From positions 1 through 64,000 of the forward strand of contig CBFHHA010000009.1 of NCBI GenBank assembly GCA_965655625.1: DNA of 64,000 bases, read 5' to 3'. Both the position numbers and the translations under genes were made by a program. Each line of letters opens with the position of its first letter. The first letter of the stretch is position 1. The notes beneath the pieces were generated by a model. The model saw only the letters and a list, made by a program, of their open reading frames with translations, was not told the DNA's origin and made no database searches. Shown in pieces: positions 26,854 to 35,842 of this stretch. The stretch is from CAJJDF01 sp965655625. GTDB taxonomy: Bacteria; Bacteroidota; Bacteroidia; Flavobacteriales_D; CAJJDF01.

Positions 26854-28588
26854 TTCCCAACAAACTCATCGTAAAACGAACGGTATCTGCCACTTTCTCT
26901 GTCAACAACAAACGTAAATTTTGTTTGGCTTTATTCTCTTCTTTAAAAATAGAAACTGATTGATAAAACGAATTGTACAATTTCACTAATTCATAAGTGT
27001 AATTTGCCAAGATCGCGGGACTGTAGGTTTTTCCTGCCTCTTTTATCGTTTCGGGTAAGTCCAAGAGATGTTTAATTATATCAATTTCACTTTTTTCGGC
27101 ATCAATATCTAGCTGAAACGATTTTAGGTCTCCCTGTTCTTTGTTGATAATAGACTGAGTTCTTGCGTAGGTGTACTGAATAAATGGCCCTGTATTTCCA
27201 TTCAAATCTATCGATTCTTCGGGGTTGAACATCATGGATTTTTTTGGATCTACTTTCAGTAAATAGTACTTTAATCCTCCCAATCCTATTTGCTCAAATA
27301 GTTTTGTCAACTGCTCTTCACCCAGGTTTTCAATTTGTCCTCTTTCTTCAGTAATTTCTTTGGCATCCTGTATTACTTCCGCCATCAAATCATCTGCATC
27401 CACCACGGTTCCCTCTCTCGATTTCATTTTTCCGGTTGGTAGATTCACCATTCCGTATGAGAGATGAAAACATTCATCCGCAAAAGGATACCCCAGTTTC
27501 TTTAAAATAGTGAATAACACTTTAAAATGATGTTCTTGTTCATTTCCAACCGTATATATCATTCCAACGGTGTTTGGAAAATCCTTAAATCGCTTGACAG
27601 CCGTTCCCACATCTTGGGTCATGTAAACTGAAGTACCGTCTCCTCTCAAAAGTAATTTGTCGTCCATTTTTTCGTCCGACAGATCGCACCAAACTGAGCC
27701 ATCCTCTTTTTTGTACAACAGTCCTTTGGATAGTCCTTCTTCTACAATATCTTTCCCTAAAATATACGTGTCACTTTCGTAATACAAGGAATCAAAATCA
27801 ACCCCCATTGTGTTGTAAGTAACATCAAATCCATCGTAAACCCATGAGTTCATCTTCTGCCACAATTCCACTACTTCGGTATCTCCTTCCTCCCATTTTC
27901 TCAACATTTCTTGAGCCTGGATAAGAATTGACGCTTCTTTTTCTGCCTGTTCTTTCTCTACTCCCTTTGCTACGAGGTCTTGTATTTCTTCTTTGTATTT
28001 CTTATCAAAAGCTACGTAATATTTTCCAACCAATTTATCCCCTTTCAATCCAGAAGAATTGGGTGTTTCTCCTTCTCCAAATAATTGCCAAGCAAGCATA
28101 GACTTACAAATATGAATTCCTCGGTCGTTTATGATTTGAGTTTTTACTACTTCATGTCCATTTGCTTTGAGGATATTGGCAACAGAAAAACCCAAAAATA
28201 TATTCCGTAAATGCCCCAAATGAAGAGGTTTATTTGTGTTAGGAGAGGAATATTCAACGATAAAAGTTTTGTTCGATTTTTCAAGCACGCCATAGTTTGA
28301 GTTGCCCAGTATTGACTTAAATTGATTTAGCCAATAGAAGGTGCTAATTTCTAGGTTCAAAAACCCTTTGACTACATTAAATCCTTGAACAAAATCAAGT
28401 TCTTGGGTTAAAAACTTCCCGATTACCTCTCCTGACTCTTCTGGATTTTTTTTGGTAATTCTCAACAAAGGAAAAACTACTAGGGTTACATCTCCTTCAA
28501 AGTCAGATTTAGTTTTTTGAAGTTGAATTAAATTATCCGAAATCTCTGGATAAAGTTCCTTTAGTTTATTTCCTATTATTTCCTGCAT
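26831..28588 (-). CDS. argS: Arginyl-tRNA synthetase
   Basis: 585 residues, class I synthetase. N-terminal tRNA-binding domain (1-105), then the HIGH-type motif in NTNKPLHLGHLRN (starting near 115), the KMSKS-like segment KMKSREGTVVD, and the C-terminal helical anticodon-binding DALR domain ending with FTMSLLGIEVPSKM. Start ATG 28588, supported by a full promoter at 28613-28644. Essential for translation. Confidence 0.97.
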   Translation of the reverse strand: MQEIIGNKLKELYPEISDNLIQLQKTKSDFEGDVTLVVFPLLRITKKNPEESGEVIGKFLTQELDFVQGFNVVKGFLNLEISTFYWLNQFKSILGNSNYGVLEKSNKTFIVEYSSPNTNKPLHLGHLRNIFLGFSVANILKANGHEVVKTQIINDRGIHICKSMLAWQLFGEGETPNSSGLKGDKLVGKYYVAFDKKYKEEIQDLVAKGVEKEQAEKEASILIQAQEMLRKWEEGDTEVVELWQKMNSWVYDGFDVTYNTMGVDFDSLYYESDTYILGKDIVEEGLSKGLLYKKEDGSVWCDLSDEKMDDKLLLRGDGTSVYMTQDVGTAVKRFKDFPNTVGMIYTVGNEQEHHFKVLFTILKKLGYPFADECFHLSYGMVNLPTGKMKSREGTVVDADDLMAEVIQDAKEITEERGQIENLGEEQLTKLFEQIGLGGLKYYLLKVDPKKSMMFNPEESIDLNGNTGPFIQYTYARTQSIINKEQGDLKSFQLDIDAEKSEIDIIKHLLDLPETIKEAGKTYSPAILANYTYELVKLYNSFYQSVSIFKEENKAKQNLRLLLTEKVADTVRFTMSLLGIEVPSKM

Positions 28589-28612
28589 GCTAATGGATTA
28601 TATTTAGAGCCA

Positions 28613-28644
28613 CAAAGATACAATTTGTAAACTAGATAGAGCAA
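28613..28644 (-). promoter_or_regulatory. Consensus promoter of argS
   Basis: On the minus strand: TTG (28644-28642), 21-base spacer, TATCTTTG (28620-28613). Predicted start about 28606, giving a leader of about 18 bases. Confidence 0.7.
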
Positions 28645-28670
28645 TATAGGACACAAGGATTTTTTGTGTA

Positions 28671-28707
28671 AAAAAAAATCTCCTTTGCACAGATGCAAAG
28701 GAGATTT
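28671..28707 (-). terminator. Terminator after the T9SS client gene at 28730
   Basis: Perfect 13-bp stem (AAATCTCCTTTGC / GCAAAGGAGATTT) with a 6-base loop, and T8 on the minus strand. Confidence 0.9.
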
Positions 28708-28729
28708 CTCTATTTCTATCAAAACCTAT

Positions 28730-30274
28730 TTATCTAAACAAAGAAAGAGGGAAGTTTTGTGTTACTTCTTTTCCTCCATAAAACCCTTGGAGGACAACAA
28801 AGTAGGTTCCTTCTGATAATTTGGTTCCGTTTTGATCAGTTCCATCCCAAGTAAATTTGGCGTCATCAGATTCGAATACGATTTGACCCCACCTATTGTA
28901 TACTCGAATGTTCAACGCATCATAACATCTGTCGTAAGCATCTTTTTTCAAATAAAACAAATCATTGATTCCATCGTCATTTGGAGAAAATACGTTGGGT
29001 ACATTGTACGAATAAGGATCTCTTTTTATTGGCACTGACACTCTTCTTGACACCGTATCTTTACTCCCATCACAACCTAAAGAATATCCCAAGGCCTCGA
29101 TGTAAAAACTATCAACACTCAGTATCTCACAGTTGTTCACATCCCAGCAAAATCTTGCTCCTACTTTACCTATTCCTTCAAAAGTGGTTGAACTCAACTT
29201 TCTCACGTTGGTTACATGAGCAGTATCAACTGCACCTGTAGTTGCGTCTTCCCATTCAAATATATAACTCCCGCCTGTTTGTGCTGGTAAAGTAGCTACA
29301 GCTCCAAACTGATAAGCATTAGAGGTAAGCTGTAAATAAAAGGTATCTGTACCATTTGGATCATTCGCTACAAAATCAATACATCTTTCTTCATCAAATT
29401 CAAAAATACTAGTTGTTGCAAAGTTTTCTAACACTGGTTTGATATTAAATCTACAGTTCAATGCAGAATATTGAATATCTCTTACAACTTCTCCAATCTT
29501 AACTCCTCCTCTAAATTCTTCACATTTTACAGCTACTACGTACAGTCCTAACTGAGCCGGTCGTGCGGTTACAATTCCAGTAGCAGGGTTGATTACACAC
29601 AAACTCCCTGGACCTAAAATATTCAACAAATTAAAACCAGCGTTCCACGCTGTCAGAGTAAATGGTCTTGTTCCTCCTGCAGAAGTGGCATCAAAAGGGT
29701 TTATTAAGCTATACCTCAAACTATCTCCATCTAGATCGGTACAGGAGAAATCGATTAGTTTGTTGTTTCCAATACAAAAATATCCGTCCCGAGGGTATTG
29801 AACAAACTGAGGACTGGAATTTCCACCAACAATTGCCGAACTAGGTCCACTCGCATACCATACATTTCCGGAACTTGCTACATTGACCAACGGTCCATTT
29901 CTACAACAAGTTGTCCATGTAACATATACTCCATTTGGATTTGCAGGAATTGAAACAGTTCCTGAATAATAATGAGCTTCTACACAAAGTCCCGGAGGAG
30001 TGTAACATTCATCACCAAATACAAGGCTCACTGTGGAATCTTTATTTGCAGTAAATGTTGTGATTGTAGCATTGGTTACGTTATCTAGAATTCTAGCATT
30101 TGTCAAAGAAGCTGGAACAGCAATACCTGAACAATACCTAAAAAACCGAAACACAACTGTATATTGTGTTGGACCCGTTTGTATAAATCTTGTATCCCCG
30201 CCTACACCGTGCGAGGCACTAGACTGTGAGGAAAACCCTATAAAAAGGATAAGTATTAATAATATTTTCTTCAT
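28730..30274 (-). CDS. T9SS type-B sorting (gliding-motility CTD) secreted protein
   Basis: 514 residues from ATG 30274 (MKKILLILILFIGFSSQSSA, signal peptide). The frame extends 14 codons further upstream but without a signal-like sequence. The body has beta-rich repeated domains with paired cysteines (CYTPPGLCVEAHYYSG, TTCCRNGP, CFNIKPVL type). The last 90 residues are the gliding-motility-type C-terminal domain: NVFSPNDDGINDLF, IRVYNRWGQIVFESDD, WDGTDQNGTKLSEGTYF. That domain directs export by T9SS and release or attachment at the surface. The role of the body is unknown. The transcript ends at the strong hairpin at 28671-28707. Confidence 0.88.
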   Translation of the reverse strand: MKKILLILILFIGFSSQSSASHGVGGDTRFIQTGPTQYTVVFRFFRYCSGIAVPASLTNARILDNVTNATITTFTANKDSTVSLVFGDECYTPPGLCVEAHYYSGTVSIPANPNGVYVTWTTCCRNGPLVNVASSGNVWYASGPSSAIVGGNSSPQFVQYPRDGYFCIGNNKLIDFSCTDLDGDSLRYSLINPFDATSAGGTRPFTLTAWNAGFNLLNILGPGSLCVINPATGIVTARPAQLGLYVVAVKCEEFRGGVKIGEVVRDIQYSALNCRFNIKPVLENFATTSIFEFDEERCIDFVANDPNGTDTFYLQLTSNAYQFGAVATLPAQTGGSYIFEWEDATTGAVDTAHVTNVRKLSSTTFEGIGKVGARFCWDVNNCEILSVDSFYIEALGYSLGCDGSKDTVSRRVSVPIKRDPYSYNVPNVFSPNDDGINDLFYLKKDAYDRCYDALNIRVYNRWGQIVFESDDAKFTWDGTDQNGTKLSEGTYFVVLQGFYGGKEVTQNFPLSLFR

Positions 30275-30402
30275 GTTGTTAATTTTACGACAATATAGTG
30301 AAAAAATGAAAAACACTTCGAATTTAAAAAAGAAAAAAAATCAACAATCCAGCTAAAAATCTTCAAAAGTTCAAAAGTCCCTAAATTTAAAACTAATAAT
30401 AA

Positions 30403-31422
30403 CTAGTAAACATTCACTTCTCTTTCTAACAAAACATCAAAAGTTTCCTCCACTGACTTTATAATTTTTGAAGATAATTTGTAGATATCTTCTCCTTTGC
30501 TTCCCCCATAATTGACCAAAACTAAGGCTTGATTTTTATGGACACCAAATTCACCAATTGTTTTTCCTTTCCAGCCAAGTTGATCTATTAACCAACCTGC
30601 GGCAATCTTAACTGAACCATCTAATTGGGGGTAATGCGCCACTTCCGGAAATTTAGTTTGAAGGCTTTCGAATGCCTTTTTACTTATCACTGGATTCTTG
30701 AAGAAACTCCCTGCGTTGCCAATTTCTTTTGGATCGGGCAATTTACTCGATCTTATAGCAATTACCGCTTCACTAATTGCTTTTACAGTTGGTTCATTCA
30801 CCCCCATTTTTTTTAATTGAGCTTCAATCGCTCCATACCGAGTATTCAAAACTGGTTCTTTTTGCAATCTATAAGTAACAGAGGTAATTACGTATTTTCC
30901 TTTGTGAGAATTCTTAAAAACACTTTCTCTGTAACCAAATTTACACGCTTTATTATCAAAAACTTCTAATTCAAGAGTTTGTAAATTTAGTGCTTCTAAT
31001 GATTCAAAAACGTCTTTTATTTCCGCACCATAAGCACCAATATTTTGCATTGGACTTGCTCCGACATTACCAGGTATTAATGATAAATTCTCTAAACCTC
31101 CTAAATTTTTCTCTACGCAATATAACACAAACTGATGCCAGTTTTCACCTGCACCAACTTGAATACAAACCTCCTCCTCTGTTTCCTGCACAATCCTTTT
31201 TCCAAGGATTTCGTTTTTTAATACGACACCTTTAAAGTTTTTTGTAAAGAGCATATTACTTCCTCCTCCAATAATTAATTGTGGCTTGCCCTTTGCTGAT
31301 GGATGAACTAAAATTTTTGTTAAATCTGATAAGGAAGAGAATGTACAAAAAACTTCTGCTTCAACTGGCACTCCGAAAGTTGTAAACTCTTGAATAGATT
31401 TATTATATTCGAACTGAATCAA
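30403..31422 (-). CDS. murB: UDP-N-acetylenolpyruvoylglucosamine reductase
   Basis: 339 residues. FAD enzyme that reduces UDP-GlcNAc-enolpyruvate to UDP-MurNAc with NADPH in wall precursor synthesis. Type I (E. coli) layout: FAD-binding IIGGGSNMLF, SLIPGNVGASPMQNIGAYGAE, FGYRESVFK with catalytic Ser later in GNAGSFFKNP, and an ending with ALVLVNYGG. Start MIQFEYNKSIQ at 31422. Single gene, divergent from the large T9SS client. Confidence 0.95.
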   Translation of the reverse strand: MIQFEYNKSIQEFTTFGVPVEAEVFCTFSSLSDLTKILVHPSAKGKPQLIIGGGSNMLFTKNFKGVVLKNEILGKRIVQETEEEVCIQVGAGENWHQFVLYCVEKNLGGLENLSLIPGNVGASPMQNIGAYGAEIKDVFESLEALNLQTLELEVFDNKACKFGYRESVFKNSHKGKYVITSVTYRLQKEPVLNTRYGAIEAQLKKMGVNEPTVKAISEAVIAIRSSKLPDPKEIGNAGSFFKNPVISKKAFESLQTKFPEVAHYPQLDGSVKIAAGWLIDQLGWKGKTIGEFGVHKNQALVLVNYGGSKGEDIYKLSSKIIKSVEETFDVLLEREVNVY

Positions 31423-31524
31423 TTTTATGTGATTTTTTATTTAGTCGAAAAATACAATTTTTTTTATTGAATAAGACATCCAGCTTGGTTTTTAATACGT
31501 ACTAAAGGCAAGAAAAAGTCCTGA

Positions 31525-34500
31525 ATGAAAAATTGTGCATCCTTCTTAATTATCTTGGTTACCCTGATACTTTTATCGCATACAGGGAGAGGACAGGATA
31601 GTGGGCATACATTTCTTTTTAAAGAAAACAAAGGGCAATGGAATCCAAAAGTGTTATTCAAAACGAACCTGTTGGATGGAGCGATGTTCTTAGAAAAAAA
31701 AGGTATTACTTATCATTTTATAGATAAATCTTATGTGAGAGAAAGCCACACAAACAAAAACTATATTTTTCCCGATTCGATACATGGACATGTCGTAAAA
31801 GTAAATTTTCTTGGCGCGAACAATAATCCTGCCATCCATTCCTCTCGAAAGGCTCCTCACTACGAAAATTATTTTATTGGAAACGATTCTTCTCGTTGGG
31901 CATCAAATGTGAGAATTTATAACGAAGTTTTATACTCGGAAATGTACCCAAATATTGATTTTAAAATATATGAAAGGGAAACAAACATGAAGTACGACTT
32001 TATTGTAAAGCCTGGTGGTAAAACCAAAGATATTTCCATAGAGTATGAAGGAGCCGACAGATTATTTGTGAAAAATGACAATTTGTATGTTCAAACCTCG
32101 ATTTCGGATATTATCGAAAATAAACCATTCGCCTATCAAATAATTGAGGGTAAAAAAACTGAAGTTCCCTGTTTTTTTAAAGTAAGAAAAAACAAAGTGA
32201 AGTTTTCTTTTCCGGAAGGATATGACAAAAAGCACTCATTGATAATTGATCCATTTCTTGTTTTTAGTTCATATTCAGGATCAACATCTGATAATTTCGG
32301 TTTCACAGCAACATATGATACACTTGGACATACTTATGCGGGAGGTATTGTTTTTGGTACGGGCTATCCTACAACCGTAGGAGCTTATGATTCAACTTTC
32401 AGTGGACTTTCCACAACTCCCGTGGACATGGGAATTACAAAATTCAATTTGTCTGGTACCGGACTATTATACTCCACCTACATTGGAGGCTCTGGTGATG
32501 ATGCTCCGCATAGTTTAGTAACGAATGATGCTGGCGAACTCTATATATTTGGGAGTACCAGCTCCAATAATTTTCCAACAACAGCGGGTTGTTACGACAA
32601 TAGTTTTAACGGAGGCTCTAATTTAAGTTTTTCACTTAACGGAACCGGCATGCAATATTTCCTGGGGTCCGATGCGGTAGTTGTAAAACTAAATTCTACT
32701 GGAAGTGCAATGCTCGGATCTACGTATGTGGGAGGATCAGATAATGACGCCATCTCTATTTTTGGTGGATTAAATCGAAACTATGGAGATGAATTTAGAG
32801 GAGAAATTATTTTAGATGCTGCAAACAACTGTATTATAGCAACTAATACAAACTCAAGTAATTTTCCTGTAGTGGGAGGTTTAACCTCTCGAGGGGGAAG
32901 TTCTGACGGAATTGTAATGAAACTTAATTCAAATTTAACTTCATTATTGTGGAGTACGCATCTAGGAGGATCTCTCGTTGATGCGGCATACGGGGTTCAA
33001 CAAGATGCCGCAGGAAATACATTTGTGGTGGGGGGAACAACAAGTGCAAATCTAATTTCGGCTCAAAATACCCATGGTGGCGGAGTGGATGGATTCATAG
33101 CAAAATATAGTCCGACCAATGTTTTACTTACTTCCCGATATGTAGGGACAAGTTTGTATGACCAATCTTATTTTGTGCAAGTAGACCAAACAGATTCCAT
33201 ATACATCTATGGCCAATCTTTGGGGGCAATGCCTGTGACAACGGGAAAATACAACAACGCAGGAAGCCATCAATTTATTCAGAAATTCAATAACACTCTC
33301 ACCACCTTAAACTTCAGCACCGTATTTGGAACAGGAAATACTACTATCGATATTTCACCTTCGGCCTTTTTGGTAAACGATTGTGGACTCATATATATGA
33401 GTGGATGGGGAGGATCCGTTAATGGATCCAGTTCCACAACAACTGGCATGCCGATATCACCAGGTGCTTTTCAAACAACTACGACTGGGAGTGATTTTTA
33501 CCTAATGGTTCTGGATAAAAATGCAGTCAGCTTGAATTACGCAACTTTTTTTGGTGGAAGTGTAACCGCGGAGCATGTTGATGGAGGTACGAGTAGATTT
33601 GATAAAAAAGGAAATGTGTACCAAGCTGTATGTGCCGGATGTGGAGGAAGGAATGACTTTCCTACCTCAACAGGGGCCTACTCCACAACCAATGGCAGCA
33701 CAAATTGCAATCTTGGCGTGTTCAAATTTAATATCAATGAAATAAAGGCGATTGCCAGTGTTCCTTCTGTTATTATCTGTTATCCCAATGCTGCGATCTT
33801 TGGAAATAACAGTAGAAACGGCAATACATTTCACTGGGATTTTGGTGATGGAAACTCAAGCTCAGCCTTTGCTCCCTCTCACAATTACAGTTCAGCAGGC
33901 CTATACAATGTGGTACTTACTGTTTCAGACTCTACGGGCTGTATCAAGCCGGATACAGCATCTATCACTGTCAACGTGTTTGATCCTGCAGCGGCAATTA
34001 TTACTTCTGACACATCTATTTGTCCAAATACTTCTTTACAATTAAATGCGTCTGGCGGAACCAATTATGTTTGGAGCCCGGCAGCTACCTTGAATAATCC
34101 ATTTATTGCCAATCCAATAGCCTCACCCACTGGTCCAACAACCTACCAAGTAATTGTTACAAATCCTTGCGGAACCGACACCTCTTGGGTGAATGTTGGG
34201 ATTCATACTATTTCCACCTCAACTTCAAAAGACACGACCATTTGCAATGGTGATACAACACAGATTTTTGCAACCGGAGGAGGAAGCTATTCTTGGAATC
34301 CTAGCACCAATATAGTAAATGGGAGTAGTGCGAGTCCCAGCGTTTTTCCATCGACCACAACTCAATACAATGTAGCCATAACTACTCCAGAAGGCTGTCC
34401 CGCAGCTGACAGCATCCTTGTTTCAGTAATAGACATCCCTCAGCCCGTTCTGTCAGATGACGATTCAATTTGTAAAGGTTCTTCCATTCAACTAATAGCT

Positions 34501-35385
34501 TCAGGGGCAGACTCTTATTCTTGGACTCCGGTTCAGGATATTAATACATCGACTGGTACAAATGTCGTTGCTTCTCCTACCACGACTACTACCTATTTTG
34601 TTGATTTTACAAATCGGTGTGCAACCTTGCGGGATAGTGTTATAATTTTTGTCATCCAACCAGTAGCTGTTGCCTCTCCAAATGACACAATTTGTTTTAA
34701 TGAAACCGCAGAGATTTGGGCCCAAGGAGGAGTTTCTTATTTGTGGTCACCTTCCATTTCTGTTAATTCTCCAAATAATGACACTACGGTTGTTGCGCCT
34801 GATTCTCCCACAACTTACCAAGTAATTGTGACAGATGCAAATGGATGCAGAGATACCGCTTTTACCACAATTGAATTCTCCCCTATCCCGACAATTGATG
34901 CTGGAGAAAATCAACTTATCAACTTTGGAGAAGTGGCTAATTTATTTGCAACGAGTTCGGCAGGCAGATTCTTTTGGACATTTCACACAAGTTTAGCAGA
35001 CACCACAAGTAAAACTACAACCGTTCAGCCCTCAAATACGACTAACTACATAGCAAATCTAATAGATCAATATGGATGCTTAGTTTCAGATACTGTTGTG
35101 ATTTCATTGGATGGTAGTTTGTATGTACCTAATTCTTTCTCGCCAAACGGAGACGGAAAAAATGACGTGTTTCAGATTAGTGGTGAGGATATTACCGAAT
35201 TCAAATTATACATTTTTAATCGATGGGGAGAAGAAATCTTCCATTCAAACAGACTAGACAATGCATGGGACGGAACACATAAAGGAAAATTATCGCCAAT
35301 AGATAGCTATGTGTGGAAAATAATTTATTCAGATGCTAACACTGCTCGGAAAGAAATATTCGGACATGTCAATTTGATTAAATAA
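31525..35385 (+). CDS. Large T9SS type-B client: SBBP-type propeller, PKD and Ig-like repeats
   Basis: 1286 residues, predicted surface or secreted protein. Signal peptide 1-23 (LILLSHTGRGQD). Residues 25-250 resemble the DUF7948 N-terminal domain (ENKGQWNPKVLFKTN). About 250-730 holds SBBP/beta-propeller repeats (STYIGGSGDDAPHS, GSTYVGGSDNDAIS, LWSTHLGGSLVDA). A PKD domain follows near 745-830 (FHWDFGDGNSSSAFAPSHNYSSAG). Then four Ig-like repeats each start with a DT/DS-C pair and end in WSP/WNP plus TTYQV (830-1190). The last 90 residues are the gliding-motility CTD (VPNSFSPNGDGKNDVF, FNRWGEEIF, IFGHVNLIK). Role probably adhesion, not proven. Its TAA is directly followed, with no gap, by the stop of the convergent gene. 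Confidence 0.9.
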   Translation: MKNCASFLIILVTLILLSHTGRGQDSGHTFLFKENKGQWNPKVLFKTNLLDGAMFLEKKGITYHFIDKSYVRESHTNKNYIFPDSIHGHVVKVNFLGANNNPAIHSSRKAPHYENYFIGNDSSRWASNVRIYNEVLYSEMYPNIDFKIYERETNMKYDFIVKPGGKTKDISIEYEGADRLFVKNDNLYVQTSISDIIENKPFAYQIIEGKKTEVPCFFKVRKNKVKFSFPEGYDKKHSLIIDPFLVFSSYSGSTSDNFGFTATYDTLGHTYAGGIVFGTGYPTTVGAYDSTFSGLSTTPVDMGITKFNLSGTGLLYSTYIGGSGDDAPHSLVTNDAGELYIFGSTSSNNFPTTAGCYDNSFNGGSNLSFSLNGTGMQYFLGSDAVVVKLNSTGSAMLGSTYVGGSDNDAISIFGGLNRNYGDEFRGEIILDAANNCIIATNTNSSNFPVVGGLTSRGGSSDGIVMKLNSNLTSLLWSTHLGGSLVDAAYGVQQDAAGNTFVVGGTTSANLISAQNTHGGGVDGFIAKYSPTNVLLTSRYVGTSLYDQSYFVQVDQTDSIYIYGQSLGAMPVTTGKYNNAGSHQFIQKFNNTLTTLNFSTVFGTGNTTIDISPSAFLVNDCGLIYMSGWGGSVNGSSSTTTGMPISPGAFQTTTTGSDFYLMVLDKNAVSLNYATFFGGSVTAEHVDGGTSRFDKKGNVYQAVCAGCGGRNDFPTSTGAYSTTNGSTNCNLGVFKFNINEIKAIASVPSVIICYPNAAIFGNNSRNGNTFHWDFGDGNSSSAFAPSHNYSSAGLYNVVLTVSDSTGCIKPDTASITVNVFDPAAAIITSDTSICPNTSLQLNASGGTNYVWSPAATLNNPFIANPIASPTGPTTYQVIVTNPCGTDTSWVNVGIHTISTSTSKDTTICNGDTTQIFATGGGSYSWNPSTNIVNGSSASPSVFPSTTTQYNVAITTPEGCPAADSILVSVIDIPQPVLSDDDSICKGSSIQLIASGADSYSWTPVQDINTSTGTNVVASPTTTTTYFVDFTNRCATLRDSVIIFVIQPVAVASPNDTICFNETAEIWAQGGVSYLWSPSISVNSPNNDTTVVAPDSPTTYQVIVTDANGCRDTAFTTIEFSPIPTIDAGENQLINFGEVANLFATSSAGRFFWTFHTSLADTTSKTTTVQPSNTTNYIANLIDQYGCLVSDTVVISLDGSLYVPNSFSPNGDGKNDVFQISGEDITEFKLYIFNRWGEEIFHSNRLDNAWDGTHKGKLSPIDSYVWKIIYSDANTARKEIFGHVNLIK

Positions 35386-35832
35386 TCAGAGTTTCGGAAT
35401 TTCTTGAAGATACTCGTAGGAGTTAGAGTCAAAATCAATTTTACATATAAAATGATTTAGGCCATTGGTTACTATTAAATAAGGTACACGCAACGTCATA
35501 TTGTAAGTTGCAATTTGAGAAAAAGTAGATTGAGAAATTTCTACTTCGGGAGCTTTGCATTCGATTAACACCAGGGGGTTTGCCTCTTTGTCATAAACGA
35601 GGGCATCGAATCTTTTAACTCTATCATTTACTTTAATTTGTTTCTCAATTTTAATGTAGTTCTTGGAATATCCATGGTAATTAATAAGGAAATGAACAAA
35701 ATGCTGCCTCACCCATTCCTCCGGAGTAAGAACAACATTTTTCTTCCTAATTACGTCATATATTAAAGTTCTATTCTCAGACTTTGAGAGCTGAGCATCA
35801 AATGGAGGCAAATTCAGTTCAATAAATTTCAA
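35386..35832 (-). CDS. HsdR N-terminal-like single-domain nuclease-fold protein
   Basis: 148 residues resembling only the N-terminal nuclease domain of type I restriction HsdR subunits (HSDR_N family). A PD-(D/E)xK pattern is visible: RFDALVYD, then PLVLIECKAP, with Glu and Lys of ECK as catalytic candidates, and later SQIATYNMTL. No helicase part, no hsdM or hsdS nearby, so this is a stand-alone protein and not a restriction system. Similar short proteins are widespread in Bacteroidota. It ends in TGA, showing that TGA is a normal stop here. Only the nuclease fold is inferred; the substrate is unknown. Lies 10 bases after the DUF4139 gene on the same strand. Confidence 0.75.
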   Translation of the reverse strand: MKFIELNLPPFDAQLSKSENRTLIYDVIRKKNVVLTPEEWVRQHFVHFLINYHGYSKNYIKIEKQIKVNDRVKRFDALVYDKEANPLVLIECKAPEVEISQSTFSQIATYNMTLRVPYLIVTNGLNHFICKIDFDSNSYEYLQEIPKL

Positions 35833-35842
35833 TTAAAAAAAA

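Noticed and set aside
33961..35110. Repeated segments in the 31525 gene as a CRISPR or tandem DNA repeat
   Set aside because: The repeats are at protein level (Ig-like units), differ strongly in DNA and lie in one coding frame.
35386..35832. Part of a type I restriction-modification system
   Set aside because: No HsdM, HsdS or helicase part nearby; only the nuclease-like N-terminal domain is present.
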